64,000 bases of DNA from Plasmodium coatneyi (GCF_001680005.1 NC_033567.1:4588001-4652000); one strand, 5' to 3'. Numbered from the stretch's first letter, positions 52,880 to 64,000 are shown. Notes: generated from the sequence alone by a model not told the origin. Made by a program: numbers and translations.

Positions 52880-54271
52880 GTGCGTGCTTAACAACCTTTC
52901 AATGGATGTAACACCATTGTTGTAAGCCCTTTCGAAAAAATTAAAACTTCTCCTTGTGAAGCAGTGTTCAGTCTACGTTGATCGTTCCACTTTATCATTT
53001 CAGTGCCGGAATTGTACTTTTTTCTTTTCTCTTAAAAAGGGGAATTCCCAATTTTACTTAGACCATTCGGTATGTCCTCATTATGCACTTTCTTGCACAA
53101 CAGCATACGTCATAAGAGGTGAGGCGATAACGCATTATCTTTTGCTTGTCAAATTTTGTCCTTTATCATAGTTGTATCCATCGGGAAGCATCTCTACCCT
53201 ATTAGACATTAACTGGGAGGTAAACATTTGTGACACGACTCATGAAAAAGCAGAGGAAGTAACCGATTTATGAAACCAAAAAAGGAAAAAAAGAAAAAAT
53301 TATGACAGGTAAAACAAATTAGGTTCCCATCTCGACACAATTCCGACATGTGAGTATGGACAAACTGGCACACCCCACCAGTGTGTCTCCTTTTTCAAAC
53401 CATTTAATCATTTCCATCCGGTTGCCACGCAGAAGGCAGTGTGCGGAGGCAATTACTGTAAACAATTTCGTAACAGAAGAGGAGAAAAAATAGTCACATC
53501 GCGATCAAACAACCACCACACCCTTTTGCCCCATTTTACCATACAACGGATGACCCGGCGGAAATGCGCTTACATTACAGTGTATTTCCATAAGACGAAA
53601 TTGCATATATTGCATCCTTTTTTTGGGGAGGGATTATTATTTTGTTCTACCTCCCCTGTTGGAGTAAACAATTGCTGACGCGCCTTTCTGATCTTACTTG
53701 CCTTGACATTTCTGCTTGGTGTGCCTCCCTGTGATTTCTTCCTCCCTCTATGTTATGTATCCTATACCCTGCACTTTTTTTTTTTTTTTTTTTTTTTTCT
53801 TATGAACGATTTGTTAAAAATCTCCCAATATTTTGTCACTTAGAATGTTAATTTCTAATCTTTTTTTTTTCTTTCACTTTATTCTAATTCGAAATGGGAA
53901 AAGAACAAAAGTTTCTCAAAATATTGGTATTCGAAAAAAAAAAAAAAAAAAAAAATTTTGTTACTTGGAAAAAAGGGAAGAATAAATAAATGAAAGAATA
54001 AATATATATATGCGCGTACATATTTATGTTCATCTCTACAAGACATTTTTTTACGAATTCATCCCTGTGCGGTAAGCCCTTAACCATAATGGCTGCCTCT
54101 GTCCAGCTTTGTCCTTGTTCTCCTCGTTCTTCTGGACACATGACCAGGTTTTCCTTTTACATTTCTGGCACAGGTACTCGTCACATGTGCGTGCATGTTG
54201 CTCTACGGAGGCGCATCACGCATACATTTGCGATGCGAACGTCCACATGGAGCACAAAATGAATGCGCCGC
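52132..54271. other. Intergenic region between kinase and L10a
   Basis: Upstream of the kinase is a GC-richer leader with an ATG frame (52405, MRHDCKVKVIVLFCVKDQS) followed by a good GTGAGT donor. It could be a first exon, but no acceptor restores the kinase frame. Farther on are a 32-base A run (52847-52878) and a T run (about 53775-53798). At 54051-54214 the minus strand is open with a Cys-rich frame (see findings). Confidence 0.55.
52847..52878. repeat. Poly-A run of about 32 bases
   Basis: Uninterrupted A homopolymer in the flank of the kinase gene; no coding relevance seen. Confidence 0.95.
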
Positions 54272-55538
54272 TTAGCCGTAAATTCTCTGGGGCTTTCCCA
54301 TGGTGCTCTTAATGTGCAGAGTCCTAATGTTCTGCCAATTTTTTTTCAAAAGAGAAACCAAAAAGTTAATGGCATGTACAATGTTGGATCTGAGTTCCTC
54401 CTCTTTCAAGTTCGCATGACCAACAGGAACACCCATGCATAAAACCTTCTTCAGTTGAAATTTTATGGAAGACTTTAATTCTAAAATTTTGTCATTAATT
54501 TTATCATTGTGGGTAATTAGGGAAGGAAACTTTCCTGCCTTGTTTAAACCTGGACCAAGAAGTTTTGGAATTTGTGGTAAGATAACCTGACTTGCTAAGA
54601 ACGCATCATATTTTTTGGCCAACTTTTTAACCAGTGTTTTATCTTTATTTAATTTTTTCATCGCTTCTATGTCCATATAGTCTAATTCTAGTTTCTGTGC
54701 TTCCTCCACGTGTACAGCATCTCCCAGTATACATACCTTCAGTTTCTTTCTCACTTCATTAGATAATTTTACTGTTCCTGAAAAACGTTTGTCTCTCTGC
54801 GTGTCGTAATCCTTCAGCCCGATCTGCAGCTCAATCGTCTCAACGAATTTTCTCTTTTTCGTTTTTGTGCCTTCGAACACGTCGGAGATGGCTTTTTTTA
54901 AGAGATCCTGATTTAGCTTGCTAAAAAGGGGGAAACGGGGAAATCGAAGCAAGTGCAATGGGTAAATTGCTCACACAGTGTGCAGTGCGCGGGGGGTATA
55001 CACAACATACATAACATATATAACATACACAACATATATAACATATATGCCATTTACAACATATGTAATTTATATAATTTATGTTCCCCGAGGGGAGGCT
55101 CCAATGGCATGCGTGAACAAATGAAGGGGCATAAACAAATGAGTAGCATTCACATGATATATATGTTCCTCCAAAGGAAATGCAGGCTCATTAAATCGGT
55201 ACGCAGAAGATGAAATGACGTGTTTGCAACAGAAAATGGCAGCGCCATATAGTGTTCTGTATGTACGTGATGCTTGCTCATTTGATGGGCTAATGCGGCA
55301 CCGTTCTTTTTTCCCCCCACAACAATGGGTAACCTCTCCTCATAAAAAAAGGCCACAAGTATAAGCAAGCGCATACAACAGGGTACCCACAACAACGTAG
55401 TGATATGCATATAAATATTTAAGTACGCTGGGATGCGTGCTGCGCCTCTCTGTATATGCCCCCCCCACCATTCCTGCGGGAGACTTCGCAACAGGAACAC
55501 TTAAATCCAGTTCCCCATTTTGTATGGCCTTACCTCAT
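54272..55538 (-). CDS. RPL10A: 60S ribosomal protein L10a (uL1)
   Basis: Large-subunit protein of the L1 stalk, which guides deacylated tRNA out of the ribosome. Two exons: 55534-55538 (only ATGAG) and 54272-54920, separated by a 613-base intron; together 217 residues, exactly the family size. Signature blocks: ETIELQIGLKDYDTQRDKRF, SGTVKL, MDIEAMKKLNKDKTLVKKLA, KKYDAFLASQ, LLGPGLNKAGKFPSLITHND, and the C-terminal FLVSLLKKNWQNIRTLHIKS with TMGKPQRIYG. The assembled N-terminus MSKLNQDLLKKAISDVFEG fits the family; without the tiny first exon the frame would lack a suitable start. The intron carries an AT-rich minisatellite (about 55003-55080). Confidence 0.95.
55003..55080. repeat. AT-rich minisatellite in the L10a intron
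   Basis: Imperfect units built from ACATAACATATATA / ACACAACATATATA follow each other about five times inside the only intron of the L10a gene. Confidence 0.85.
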
Positions 55539-58500
55539 TGTGTAAATGCGCGTTAAAAGGAAGAAAACACTTAAAGAGTTATTCAGAAGGGAGGTTTCAA
55601 ATTCGTAATTTATACGAAACTTTTTTTTTTTTCTTAAATAAAGCAATCGCTTGAGTAAATTTTCTGTTCAAAGAATTATCAAATGTTCTCTCCAGGGAAA
55701 TTAAAACAGAGTGGAGTTTTATTTTGCAATTGCATCTGTTTTTGGTTGAATTTATAAAAAATGAAAAGGAAAAAAAAAAAAAAAAATTGTGGGTTGATAA
55801 AATATGGAAACTTACAAATGGGGAAAAAAAAAAAAATTCAATCGGCGGTGAAAACCCAAAGAAAAACTACGCGTCGCGTGGGTAAGGATAAAAAAAAAAC
55901 ACGAATGTACAATCTCAATATGTATTGTAAATATTATTCACTCCATAACATACATTTGTATATATATTTTTGGGCCGCTTTATTGTATATAAAAATGAAA
56001 ATATGCGTATAGGGGAGGACCCATTCACGAGGTTTACATTTTTCGCGAGGGTGAAGAAAAGTCCGCGCAGAGAAAAAATGCTATAAACCCTTAACGGAGT
56101 TTGTAGTAGTGCATAAGATTTCCTCTGGGATTTGTGCGTAGGAAAAGAAGAAAAATTGTTGACGCGGTGAAAAAAAAATAGAAAAAAAAAACAAACGTCG
56201 AAATGTGAAAAAATAGGCCTTCCCCCCAAAAAATTAAATTAAGTTTAAAGCCTTATATTTAATCCGCCAGAGAGGAAAGAGCACCTGCTGTTATGCCTAG
56301 TTCAGTGTAATTCTTTTCACCACGGGAACTGTAAAACCCCGCGTACATATATGCTCGAAGGAGTTATTGAGCACCACCTGGGGGGGAATACTACGCGCAT
56401 ACGTTATACGCATATTATATATGCCTACAGTGATGTACCCCATTTTGCGTTATTTTGTGTCATTTTTTTCGAGCCCAAAATTGCAATACCGCATACTTGT
56501 ATATATAGCAATATGCGCCTTCGCATATGCACTATTTTTATCGATAGTAAAAGTTTACATGTGGCCGAAAGAAATTGCACTTTTAAAAAATTGAAAAAAT
56601 CATTGGTGCATGACGCTGTATAGTACTATGCAGTGACCCGCAAGGCGCAAAAAAAAATATAATATATATATGTATATATTTTCATATGCGCCCTTCATGC
56701 GTGTACTAATTGGCGTTATATATATATGTACGTGCACGTTCACCCTACAATTAGCTAAATGGAGCGAGTCATTTTTTACTTTCACGTGAAGTGCAAAGGA
56801 GCCTTGAAATAGTAGGAAGGAGGGGTGTTTCCTTTTTAAAAAGGAGCGCATAATTTTGCAGTGGCTAAAAGATGGTGGACATAAAAGTCAGTGTAATTTT
56901 TCTTTTCCATACGTTAAGTCCCATTCCGGATTTTTCCCACATACCATTTGCCGTGTATGTTGCATGAAAAGTAACGACACATTAAAATGCAGGCCAGAAA
57001 AAAAAGGTACAGCTAACTAAATGATTGGCAGTGATTAAAATGGAGGTTACATCTACTGGGAGTGTCAGATTTATGCAAACGCGTGTGCGTGTGGAGCAGG
57101 GGATGCGTGCATTGTCTCCCCTGTTTGTTTTTTTACCACCCCATTGTGCTTACCTGTCCGTTTCATTATAGCTACCACGAAGGAAGGAAAAAGACGTGCA
57201 CGTTCTTGTGGCGTGAGGAGGGTCATTTTACAAATGCGTATCTTTTAATGCGTTATTGGATTGTTTAAAGGGAAAAAGAGAGAAAAAAAAAAAAGGAATA
57301 ATCGTAGCAGTGATTTGTGTTCCCTTTGCGGACAGCGCAAAACATCGTTTGGGAACTTGTGCATCATCACATCAATATAAAGGCGGTTATTATAGACGTC
57401 CTATAGGGATGTATGCACCCCGGTAGACGACTTCCACATGCGTTTTTTCCGTTTTTCCATGTTACGAACAAAATGGCACGCATCCAACGTAGCACATGCG
57501 CGCTCTCCGTCTAACATGTGCAGCATACTGCTTAATTATTAAAGGCATTAAAGGGAGAAGGTAAATGTAGTACATCGCATCACTCCCCCGTTTCGAATAC
57601 GTTCGCTGTTGTATATGTGTATGTATAAGCCTAAATACGCGAAAGCATACTTGTAGTGGCCAAGGCGTCCTATTTTTATGGAACAAGTTATGTTAGTTTC
57701 TTCACATGCGCTCTCAAATGTTGAGCTTTCATTTCATGATATTGAGTCTAGCATGTTTCGCATGGTTCCAATCTTTGCGAATAATTTTTCCCATGTTTCG
57801 TGCAACCGGGTCCATATGTGAAAGTGGAACCCAGCATGCTTATACACAGAAAACGGAACAACATGTGCGGAGATTTAAGAAAAAAAAAAAAAAAAAGACG
57901 CAAAGAATAAAATTTTCAATAGTGCAATAAGATAAAAACGCAATTTGCACATATTGGCATTTCCCTGCGTAAATTGCAAACTCGTTACAGAAAGTAGGAA
58001 AGGAGCCTTATAAGCTAACCAACGCGGTTACGGTACTCGTCGCCAGCAATGCAATGGTAAACTCTTCGCAATAGTACGAATGAGTTGCACTGAAGAGAAA
58101 TTTCCTGTGTCCCCTAACCACAAACGTAAGCCTTCTTTTGCAAAAAATGGGGGCTCGAAATATGGTGAACTGTAAAATGGCGCCACTATGCGATAAAATG
58201 GGGCAAAAAAACTCGAAAAGATGTCGCAATACGGTAGCAGAAAGGAGCTAGCAAAATTGCAGCCGAACTAGTTAAACAAACTTACGCAGTTTATTAAAAG
58301 AACTTTGCATAATCCCAAGTTTGTCGCCATACGAATTTTTTTATAACGCCATATATAAGGGTTAAACTTATGCACAAAGCAAGTGTAGGGTTGGTTCGTT
58401 CGAACTTCAAGACCTTACATAGGTTGACGCGTTTATGTTGGGATTAAGAACTCCGTGCATAGAGCAGTGAATAAGCCGCACATACCGAAATGGTGAACAA

Positions 58501-60471
58501 CGAGAAAGACAACATATTGTTTTGAAATTCCTTTTTTTTTTCCCTTAATTTTATCACATATTATTTTTTTCCCAAAGTTGTTTTTTCCTTTCTTTAAATG
58601 TGCATATTTTGCATTTGCTGCACCATGATGGCGTCATCTGAGAGTGGAAATATGTATATACAAACGTGTACGCGTATTTAACTGTGTTTTGTTATCTTGA
58701 CTGTAGGAAGTGGGGGGTCGGAAGATCTCTTCCTTTAGGTAATTTTTTTACGCGAGACACTTCAACATATCCGTTAATTTCAGGGCGTTTCAAACCAGCG
58801 GCCCTTTTCTCCCCCTTAAAAAAGTTGAAAATCAACCAGGCACGGTGATTCCATGGAATCAACACACGCGTAATTTACCGAACAGAGGCATGCATGGTTA
58901 GGCACACAAGCGCGTACATATATATATATGTATAATGGAGGAATGTGCAGTACCAACATGCAGCTATCGCACTTTGAACAGCCCCGTTTGCCCGTTTTTT
59001 CACCGCTCTCAAGGAGAAAGGGGTGGCGGTGGTACCAGAATGTGCATGCGCCCGTCCCCTATATAACTAACAAAAGATTACGTGCTCAATCGATTCGCGT
59101 ACTTTTTATGATATATTTTATTTCATAATTACGGAAGCATCACCGTCGCAAAACATTGCAAAAAAGTTTGCTTCATATTTTAACAATCGTGCCGAACGGG
59201 ACAGAATATTCAATTACGTATTCACTTAATTCTTGTATGCAAATATAACTGCACGGACATATCTTCATACGTACATATAAGAAATAAATGCTACGCAGGA
59301 TAGAGAAATAATTACATAAATATATATATAATAAACCATATCTACCATTACGTACATAAGAAAAAGCGAGTACTTATCGTGAACAAAAAGGATAGCTATT
59401 TTTTCAAATTATAAAAGTAGGCACATCACAGAGTATTATATTTATACTGATTTGTACATACCGCAAGTTCTGGTAAATATTTGTACGCGTAGGCATAACG
59501 CATGGACTGGACTGTTTTTTTATATCGTATGCACTGTTGAAATTTTTGGGGGACGGCGGCCCTGCATAAAAAATATGCGCGAAGAAAAAACTGGTTTTGT
59601 AAAAAAGCGCCTTATTTTTTTTGCTTATAGCGGAAGCACACTAAACTAGTAGCGCCTTTACTTGTACGCATTGAGAAAAGTAGTACGTAGTAGTAGGAGT
59701 GCATTTATCTGCATATATGAATGAGTCGCACTTTCCCTTTACCATTGGCTCATTGAAGTTATCCCTTTGCAGAGATGTACATAATAAATAAATGGTAGTG
59801 CATATTTTTTCTTACGCATAAACATAAATGGTGAAGTACTTCTCTCGCCAGAATTACGCTCTCGTTTTTATATGAAAAATAATTCACCGCATTAATGCAT
59901 ATTATATGTTATATGCGCAGAACTACGCACTTATAACTTTATGTACATATTTTGCACGTAATATATAAACCGTATTACATACATTATTTTAAGTACTCTC
60001 TGGGGCGAGCGAATAAATATACACCCGCGTAAGCCGGCACTGTTCATCGGCACGACGCATACGTGAATATTTTATATATATAAAACCATATGCATATGAA
60101 AAAATATATATGTAAAAATATTATATTATGTACATAAATTATGCATACTGCGTATATGCGCATAATATATATTATTGTGGTAAAGCAGCTTCCTTTTACT
60201 TCGGTACTCGTGTACTTTTTCCCATTCCATTGCGCATATTTTTTTTACCATGTATGCGTTTTTCGCTTAAAAAAATAATAAGCAATTTTACATACAATAC
60301 TAAAAAAATGAATAACTAAAAAATAAAAAAAAACGTTTAGCATGCATATATTTATATATATTGTTTTTATGGACCCTGTACGCATATTGAAAAATTGGTA
60401 GCAATATATTTTTTTATTCACTTTCATTTTTCTTTTATGAATTTTTTTTTTTTTAAATATCTCTTTTTTGT

Positions 60472-60502
<31 letters not shown>

Positions 60503-60954
60503 CCTTTTGACTTTATATATTTTATATATTTTATTTATTTTTTTTTTTATATAATTGTTTATTTCTACGAGTTTCTGTTGATTTTAGTTTTTTAACCTTT
60601 AAAATTGTTAAATTATTGCGCATATATTTTATATACCTTGGTTTTTTCTCTTTTTTCTTTTCTTCATTTTTAAAAAATAAAAGAAAGCTGTGCCAACAAA
60701 AGAATAAAGCAAAAGAAAATATACATGTACAGTAGATACTTTATGTATGTAAGCCTGTATGTATAATTACGTACGGAGAGTATATACAAGCGAGTATAAG
60801 TATAAAGGTATACATTTATATATATATATACATACGTACGATTGAAGATAGGCATTTTTGCAGAGTTCCATCATATCCCCCCACCAACATCTGTAATCCC
60901 CCTTGAACTCGCCAAAACAAGTACCCTTAGTGTACTTTGTTTTTAGATTGTAAG
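55539..60954. other. Long gene-poor region (5.4 kb)
   Basis: No open frame here has an ATG start together with family resemblance or sustained coding composition. The left part (55540-59100) alternates AT-rich DNA with short GC-richer islands rich in ATGTGCGTATAT-like text; the right part (59200-60950) is very AT-rich with long T runs (60478-60502) and TATATTT units. One 32-base exon-like island (58708-58739) is bordered by a TGTAG acceptor-like and a GTAATT donor-like sequence. It presumably carries the L10a promoter and the acidic-protein promoter, and may carry non-coding transcripts. It is not AT-rich enough throughout to propose a centromere. Confidence 0.55.
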
Positions 60955-61671
60955 ATGGTGGATTCGCCACCCAAAAAAAGAGCATTGAGTACTACTGACG
61001 ATAAAAAAGAAAAAAGAACCATGGTTAGCAAAAAGGGTAACCCAGCTGAAGCTGTTGAGGACGTTGAAGAAAGTCTGGATAATGTAGCTGGAGACAAGAA
61101 GGGTGAAGCATTGAAAAAGGATAAAAGAAAAAAAAAAGAAAAAAAGAACAAAGATAATGACATCGATAAAATTAATGACGAAGAGGAAGAAGATGAAGAA
61201 AATGAAGAGGAAAATTTAAAAAAATTCGGAGTTGACACGAGTGAAAATGACGATGAGGATGATGATGAAGATGACGATGATGAGGACGACGACGATGACG
61301 ACGATGATGACGATGACGACGACGATGACGATGATGAGGATGACGACGACGACGACGACGATGAAGACGATGACGATGATGACGACGACGATGACGACGA
61401 GGATGATGATGACGACGAAGACGATGACGACGATGAGGATGACGATGAGGACGAGGATGATGAGGATGACGACGACGACGATGAGGATTTTGATGATATG
61501 GATGATGATGAGGATGAGGACGATGACGACGATGAGGATGATGAGGATGACGACGATGAGGATGAGGATGAAGACGATGAGGATGAGGATGACGAGGACA
61601 TGGGCGAAGGCTCCAAAAAGGAGGGTGATTCGCACGCAAAGAAGGACAGTGACGACGAGGCCTTCGACTAA
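60955..61671 (+). CDS. Acidic Asp/Glu-tract protein, function unknown
   Basis: 238 residues from ATG at 60955. Residues 1-75 are basic and Lys-rich (MVDSPPKKRALSTTDDKKEK, later KKDKRKKKEKKNKDND), followed by a short Glu-rich segment with LKKFGVDTSEN, then about 120 residues that are almost only Asp and Glu, and a short end (SHAKKDSDDEAFD). The arrangement of a basic head and a huge acidic tail resembles nuclear histone or RNA chaperones, but no domain proves this; I do not assign a function. The start is immediately preceded by a T-rich TTTTTAG that could be a 5' UTR intron acceptor. The other strand is open as poly-Ser and poly-Ile only because of the triplet repeat. Confidence 0.8.
   Translation: MVDSPPKKRALSTTDDKKEKRTMVSKKGNPAEAVEDVEESLDNVAGDKKGEALKKDKRKKKEKKNKDNDIDKINDEEEEDEENEEENLKKFGVDTSENDDEDDDEDDDDEDDDDDDDDDDDDDDDDDEDDDDDDDDEDDDDDDDDDDDEDDDDDEDDDDDEDDDEDEDDEDDDDDDEDFDDMDDDEDEDDDDDEDDEDDDDEDEDEDDEDEDDEDMGEGSKKEGDSHAKKDSDDEAFD
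61240..61602. repeat. GAY/GAG trinucleotide repeat encoding an Asp/Glu tract
   Basis: About 120 consecutive triplets, nearly all GAT, GAC or GAG with mixed third bases. The mixture of codons rather than one pure unit suggests selection for acidic residues, with old slippage. Confidence 0.9.
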
Positions 61672-62121
61672 TATGAGGTATGCTCCACAACACGCGCAGC
61701 AGGATGCATATTAATGCACATATTAACATATGTACACTTTTTTTAAATTAAAGAAGAGAGTATTTACGAAAGAGGGAATATCTCAATGGCTCATAGGCTA
61801 TTGTTCAACATTTTCATAAATGAGAATGTAACTAAGACACCACCATGTTTTCTTTAAATCATATCGTACATTTTTTAAATACTCATTTGTGTATTTTATG
61901 TGTTATATCCTATTATATTATAAAAATTATATATAAGATATGTACATACATACATAAACACACGTACACGCACATATACATAATATGCACATATGTATAA
62001 AACACTTGTTCTATATGTATTGTATCTGTATGTATTTTTTTTTCTGAAAACAGTTGTTCTGTATTTTAATTTTTTATGTTGCCATTTGAACATTTATAAT
62101 ATTTTACATGTATATCACGAA

Positions 62122-62124
<3 letters not shown>

Positions 62125-62174
<50 letters not shown>
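62125..62174. repeat. Poly-A run followed by TA dinucleotides
   Basis: About 36 A residues run into seven TA units. Intergenic microsatellite. Confidence 0.95.
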
Positions 62175-63304
62175 ACTAAAAATAACTAAATTTAAAAATT
62201 AAAAATAACAAAAGAATTTGAACATAGATGAAAAAATATTAAGATATTTTTGTTTTCCCAAATGGAAAAGACTGCCTCTGCAGGGCGAAGCAAAATATGT
62301 GTACGTACGTCTATACATTGCATGTGCGGGAATATAAAAGTGCCGCCAACGCATGTACCACGTCCACATGTACCATTTCTTATGTATATATTACACGCAT
62401 GTACATATGACATATTTATATCTTTGCTATGTATGCCAATTAAATTGGAGAGACTGCTTTTTCAAGACTTCCTCCCTTTTTTAATAGTTCAAAAAATTGA
62501 CACAAATTACTAGAGACATCTCTAAAATGGCTTTCATCATATTTTCACGTTAGTTCTGTCCAGGGCGCTATAACAGCGGAATTGTTAGTAGGCGCTACGG
62601 AGTAAGCGTACATGTGTATGCCAACGTACACAAATATACTGGGGTGTATGTTGTTATGACCTAATTTGCTTCATTCAGCAACTTATATTCTTTTTACTCC
62701 ATTGAAATGATAGAAACGGGGTGATACATAAATTTTATCCCAATTTAGGGAAATTTTACCAATTTGGCATTCGCAGGAAACCGTGGTTGTATGAGGGACG
62801 GGGAATACGGAATAGGCGCGCCCTGAATTCGTATAGGATGTGTGCCACATGCAGGTATACATATTGCATACGCATCCATATGGATATAATTATATGCATA
62901 AGGATACGCGAAGTGGAGGCGTCCCTGATTGTGCGAGTTCATGCATCTCCTTATATGTCACATTCGGCCATTGCATTCCCTTCTTTTCCATCTAATGTTA
63001 AAATGATGTTTCCCGTTTTGTGCATACAACTATGTCGTCGAAGAAATTGAAAACAAGCACCTGCAATGGTGTTACACGGGAAAAATATGAACAGTTCACG
63101 CAAAACCTGTGTTCGAAAATGTACACCTCCCCACTTATATAAAAATGGCAAATGAGAAAATATGTTACCTCTTTCTTTTAACCAAATAGAATCATCATAC
63201 AATCATAGATATAAAAAAAAAGATTTACAAAAGTGAAAATAATTTCGTCACAGTTGTCATTGCAGGTTGTGTTCTTGCATAAAATATACAACAGAACGTT
63301 ATCA

Positions 63305-63366
63305 TTTTTTTTTTTTTTTTTTTTTTTTTACTCAATATGCTTTAAAAAAAAAAAAAAAAAAAAAAA
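63305..63366. repeat. Poly-T / poly-A inverted pair
   Basis: About 25 T residues, a 14-base spacer, then about 23 A residues. The two arms are complementary and could form a long A-T hairpin in single-stranded DNA or in a transcript. Confidence 0.85.
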
Positions 63367-63578
63367 CTACAACGGCTAGCCATTTGTACAGGGAACTTAT
63401 CACAAACTTTGGCTAACCAAAATATGGAGTTAAGCATTTTTGAGATTTTTATTTAAAAACATGAAAGTGGTGGTATAACCAAGAACAGCGCGCTCTATTG
63501 TGAAGATAAGATTAATGGCGACCTTTTTTACGTGCTTGCTGAGGAATAATTGCTGGAAGAACATTCGCATGGAACAAA

Positions 63579-64000
63579 ATGAAGGAAAATGGTGTACTGT
63601 GCTATAAGTGCAAGAAGAAGAATGCTGTAGTTTGCACAAGGGAGAAATCGTGCAAGGATTGCTTTTTACAACTGGTCGAATATACATTTAAGAATACGTT
63701 AAGGGAAAAATGTCTGTTTAAAAGCAAGGGGGGTCACAATTTTCAACTTCCAGGACAGCTTATAAAGAAGAATGATAAAAGGGAGGATATGCAGGAACAG
63801 AAGTGCAACAAACCGGTTGCACATGGGGAATATGCCCCCTGCCAGAATGGACACTTGGCGGGAAGAAGCTGTTGCAAGGAGCTGAACGAAGGAATGTGCT
63901 CGGACGGGATAGAAAGGAAGGGAAAAAATGTCACCACATTGAGTATGCAACCGGAAAAGAAAAAAACAGCTATCGCGTTTTCCGGGGAAATTTGCTCGTC
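63579..64000 (+). CDS. CTU2: Cytoplasmic tRNA 2-thiolation protein 2 (Ctu2/Ncs2), 5' part
   Basis: Partner of Ctu1/Ncs6 in the thiolation of wobble uridine (s2U34) of tRNA Lys, Glu and Gln. About 140 codons are present and the gene runs off the window. The N-terminus shows the family's paired-cysteine arrangement (CYKCKKKNAVVC, then SCKDCFLQLVEYTFKN), which matches the start of Ctu2 proteins. Near the window end, KKTAIAFSGE followed by Ser-Ser corresponds to the PP-loop-like strand, where other members have SGG-x-SS; the second Gly is Glu here. A Lys/Asn/Cys-rich insertion of about 60 residues separates the two. ATG 63579 is chosen because the conserved cysteines follow eight residues later; an upstream out-of-frame ATG (63569) exists. 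Confidence 0.85.
   Translation, partial: MKENGVLCYKCKKKNAVVCTREKSCKDCFLQLVEYTFKNTLREKCLFKSKGGHNFQLPGQLIKKNDKREDMQEQKCNKPVAHGEYAPCQNGHLAGRSCCKELNEGMCSDGIERKGKNVTTLSMQPEKKKTAIAFSGEICS

Larger units (their letters stand above)
61672..63578. other. Intergenic region between acidic gene and CTU2
   Basis: AT-rich with a 36-base A run leading into TA units (62125-62174) and a T-run/A-run pair that could form a hairpin (63305-63366). No supported gene. The last kilobase should contain the CTU2 promoter. Confidence 0.65.

Noticed and set aside
59200..60950. Very AT-rich block as a possible centromere
   Set aside because: AT richness is broken by GC-containing islands and the block is short and patchy; nothing supports a centromere call from sequence alone.
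60956..61729. Poly-Ser, poly-Ile/Val, poly-His/Arg and poly-Met/Thr open frames on both strands
   Set aside because: They are shadows of the Asp/Glu triplet repeat, which lacks stops in all frames. Only the acidic frame has non-repetitive ends and a sensible start.

Overview
The window is nuclear chromosomal DNA of a malaria parasite (Plasmodium). The signs are many short AT-rich introns with GTAAG-type donors and pyrimidine-tract/AG acceptors, long homopolymer A/T runs in non-coding DNA, Asn/Lys/Asp-rich low-complexity insertions in proteins, and the gene content. Coding base composition is moderate rather than extremely AT-rich, which points to the vivax/knowlesi/cynomolgi clade rather than P. 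falciparum. Species cannot be fixed by eye. From memory, the gene order resembles a block of P. falciparum chromosome 14; I could not check this.

Layout, left to right: unassigned DNA (1-2333); Rab geranylgeranyltransferase alpha subunit with a leucine-rich tail (2334-5755, +); a giant low-complexity protein of unknown function (6649-14625, -); tRNA import protein tRIP (17770-19308, +); EngB/YihA-type GTPase (20353-23208, +); RPA 14-kDa subunit (24282-25415, +); Arl2 GTPase (26400-27199, +); TFIIH subunit Tfb5/TTDA (27573-27776, -); ESCRT-III protein Vps60/CHMP5 (28534-29595, +); Atp23-family metalloprotease (30349-31818, -); maspardin-like alpha/beta-hydrolase fold protein (34912-36711, +); FIBP homologue (37600-39624, +); FACT subunit SSRP1 (40358-41866, -); a very large Ser/Thr protein kinase (44219-52131, -); ribosomal protein L10a/uL1 (54272-55538, -); an acidic Asp/Glu-tract protein (60955-61671, +); and the 5' part of the tRNA 2-thiolation protein Ctu2/Ncs2 (63579 to the window end, +).

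The genes are mostly conserved eukaryotic housekeeping functions: vesicle traffic (Rab prenylation, Arl2, Vps60, maspardin), DNA and chromatin (RPA3, Tfb5, SSRP1), translation and tRNA biology (L10a, tRIP, Ctu2) and organelle biogenesis (EngB, Atp23). They are not arranged as an operon. I see no mobile element, CRISPR array, tRNA or rRNA gene. I rebuilt intron-exon structures by requiring GT/AG borders and matching phases across every junction. Points worth attention are 5-nt first coding exons in two genes, a 38-nt internal micro-exon, Ser-to-Asp replacement at the nucleophile position of the maspardin homologue, an animal-type FIBP protein in a unicellular parasite, a GC-rich uORF directly before engB, and a few candidate small spliced genes in the gaps. 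I do not find a convincing new multi-gene system.
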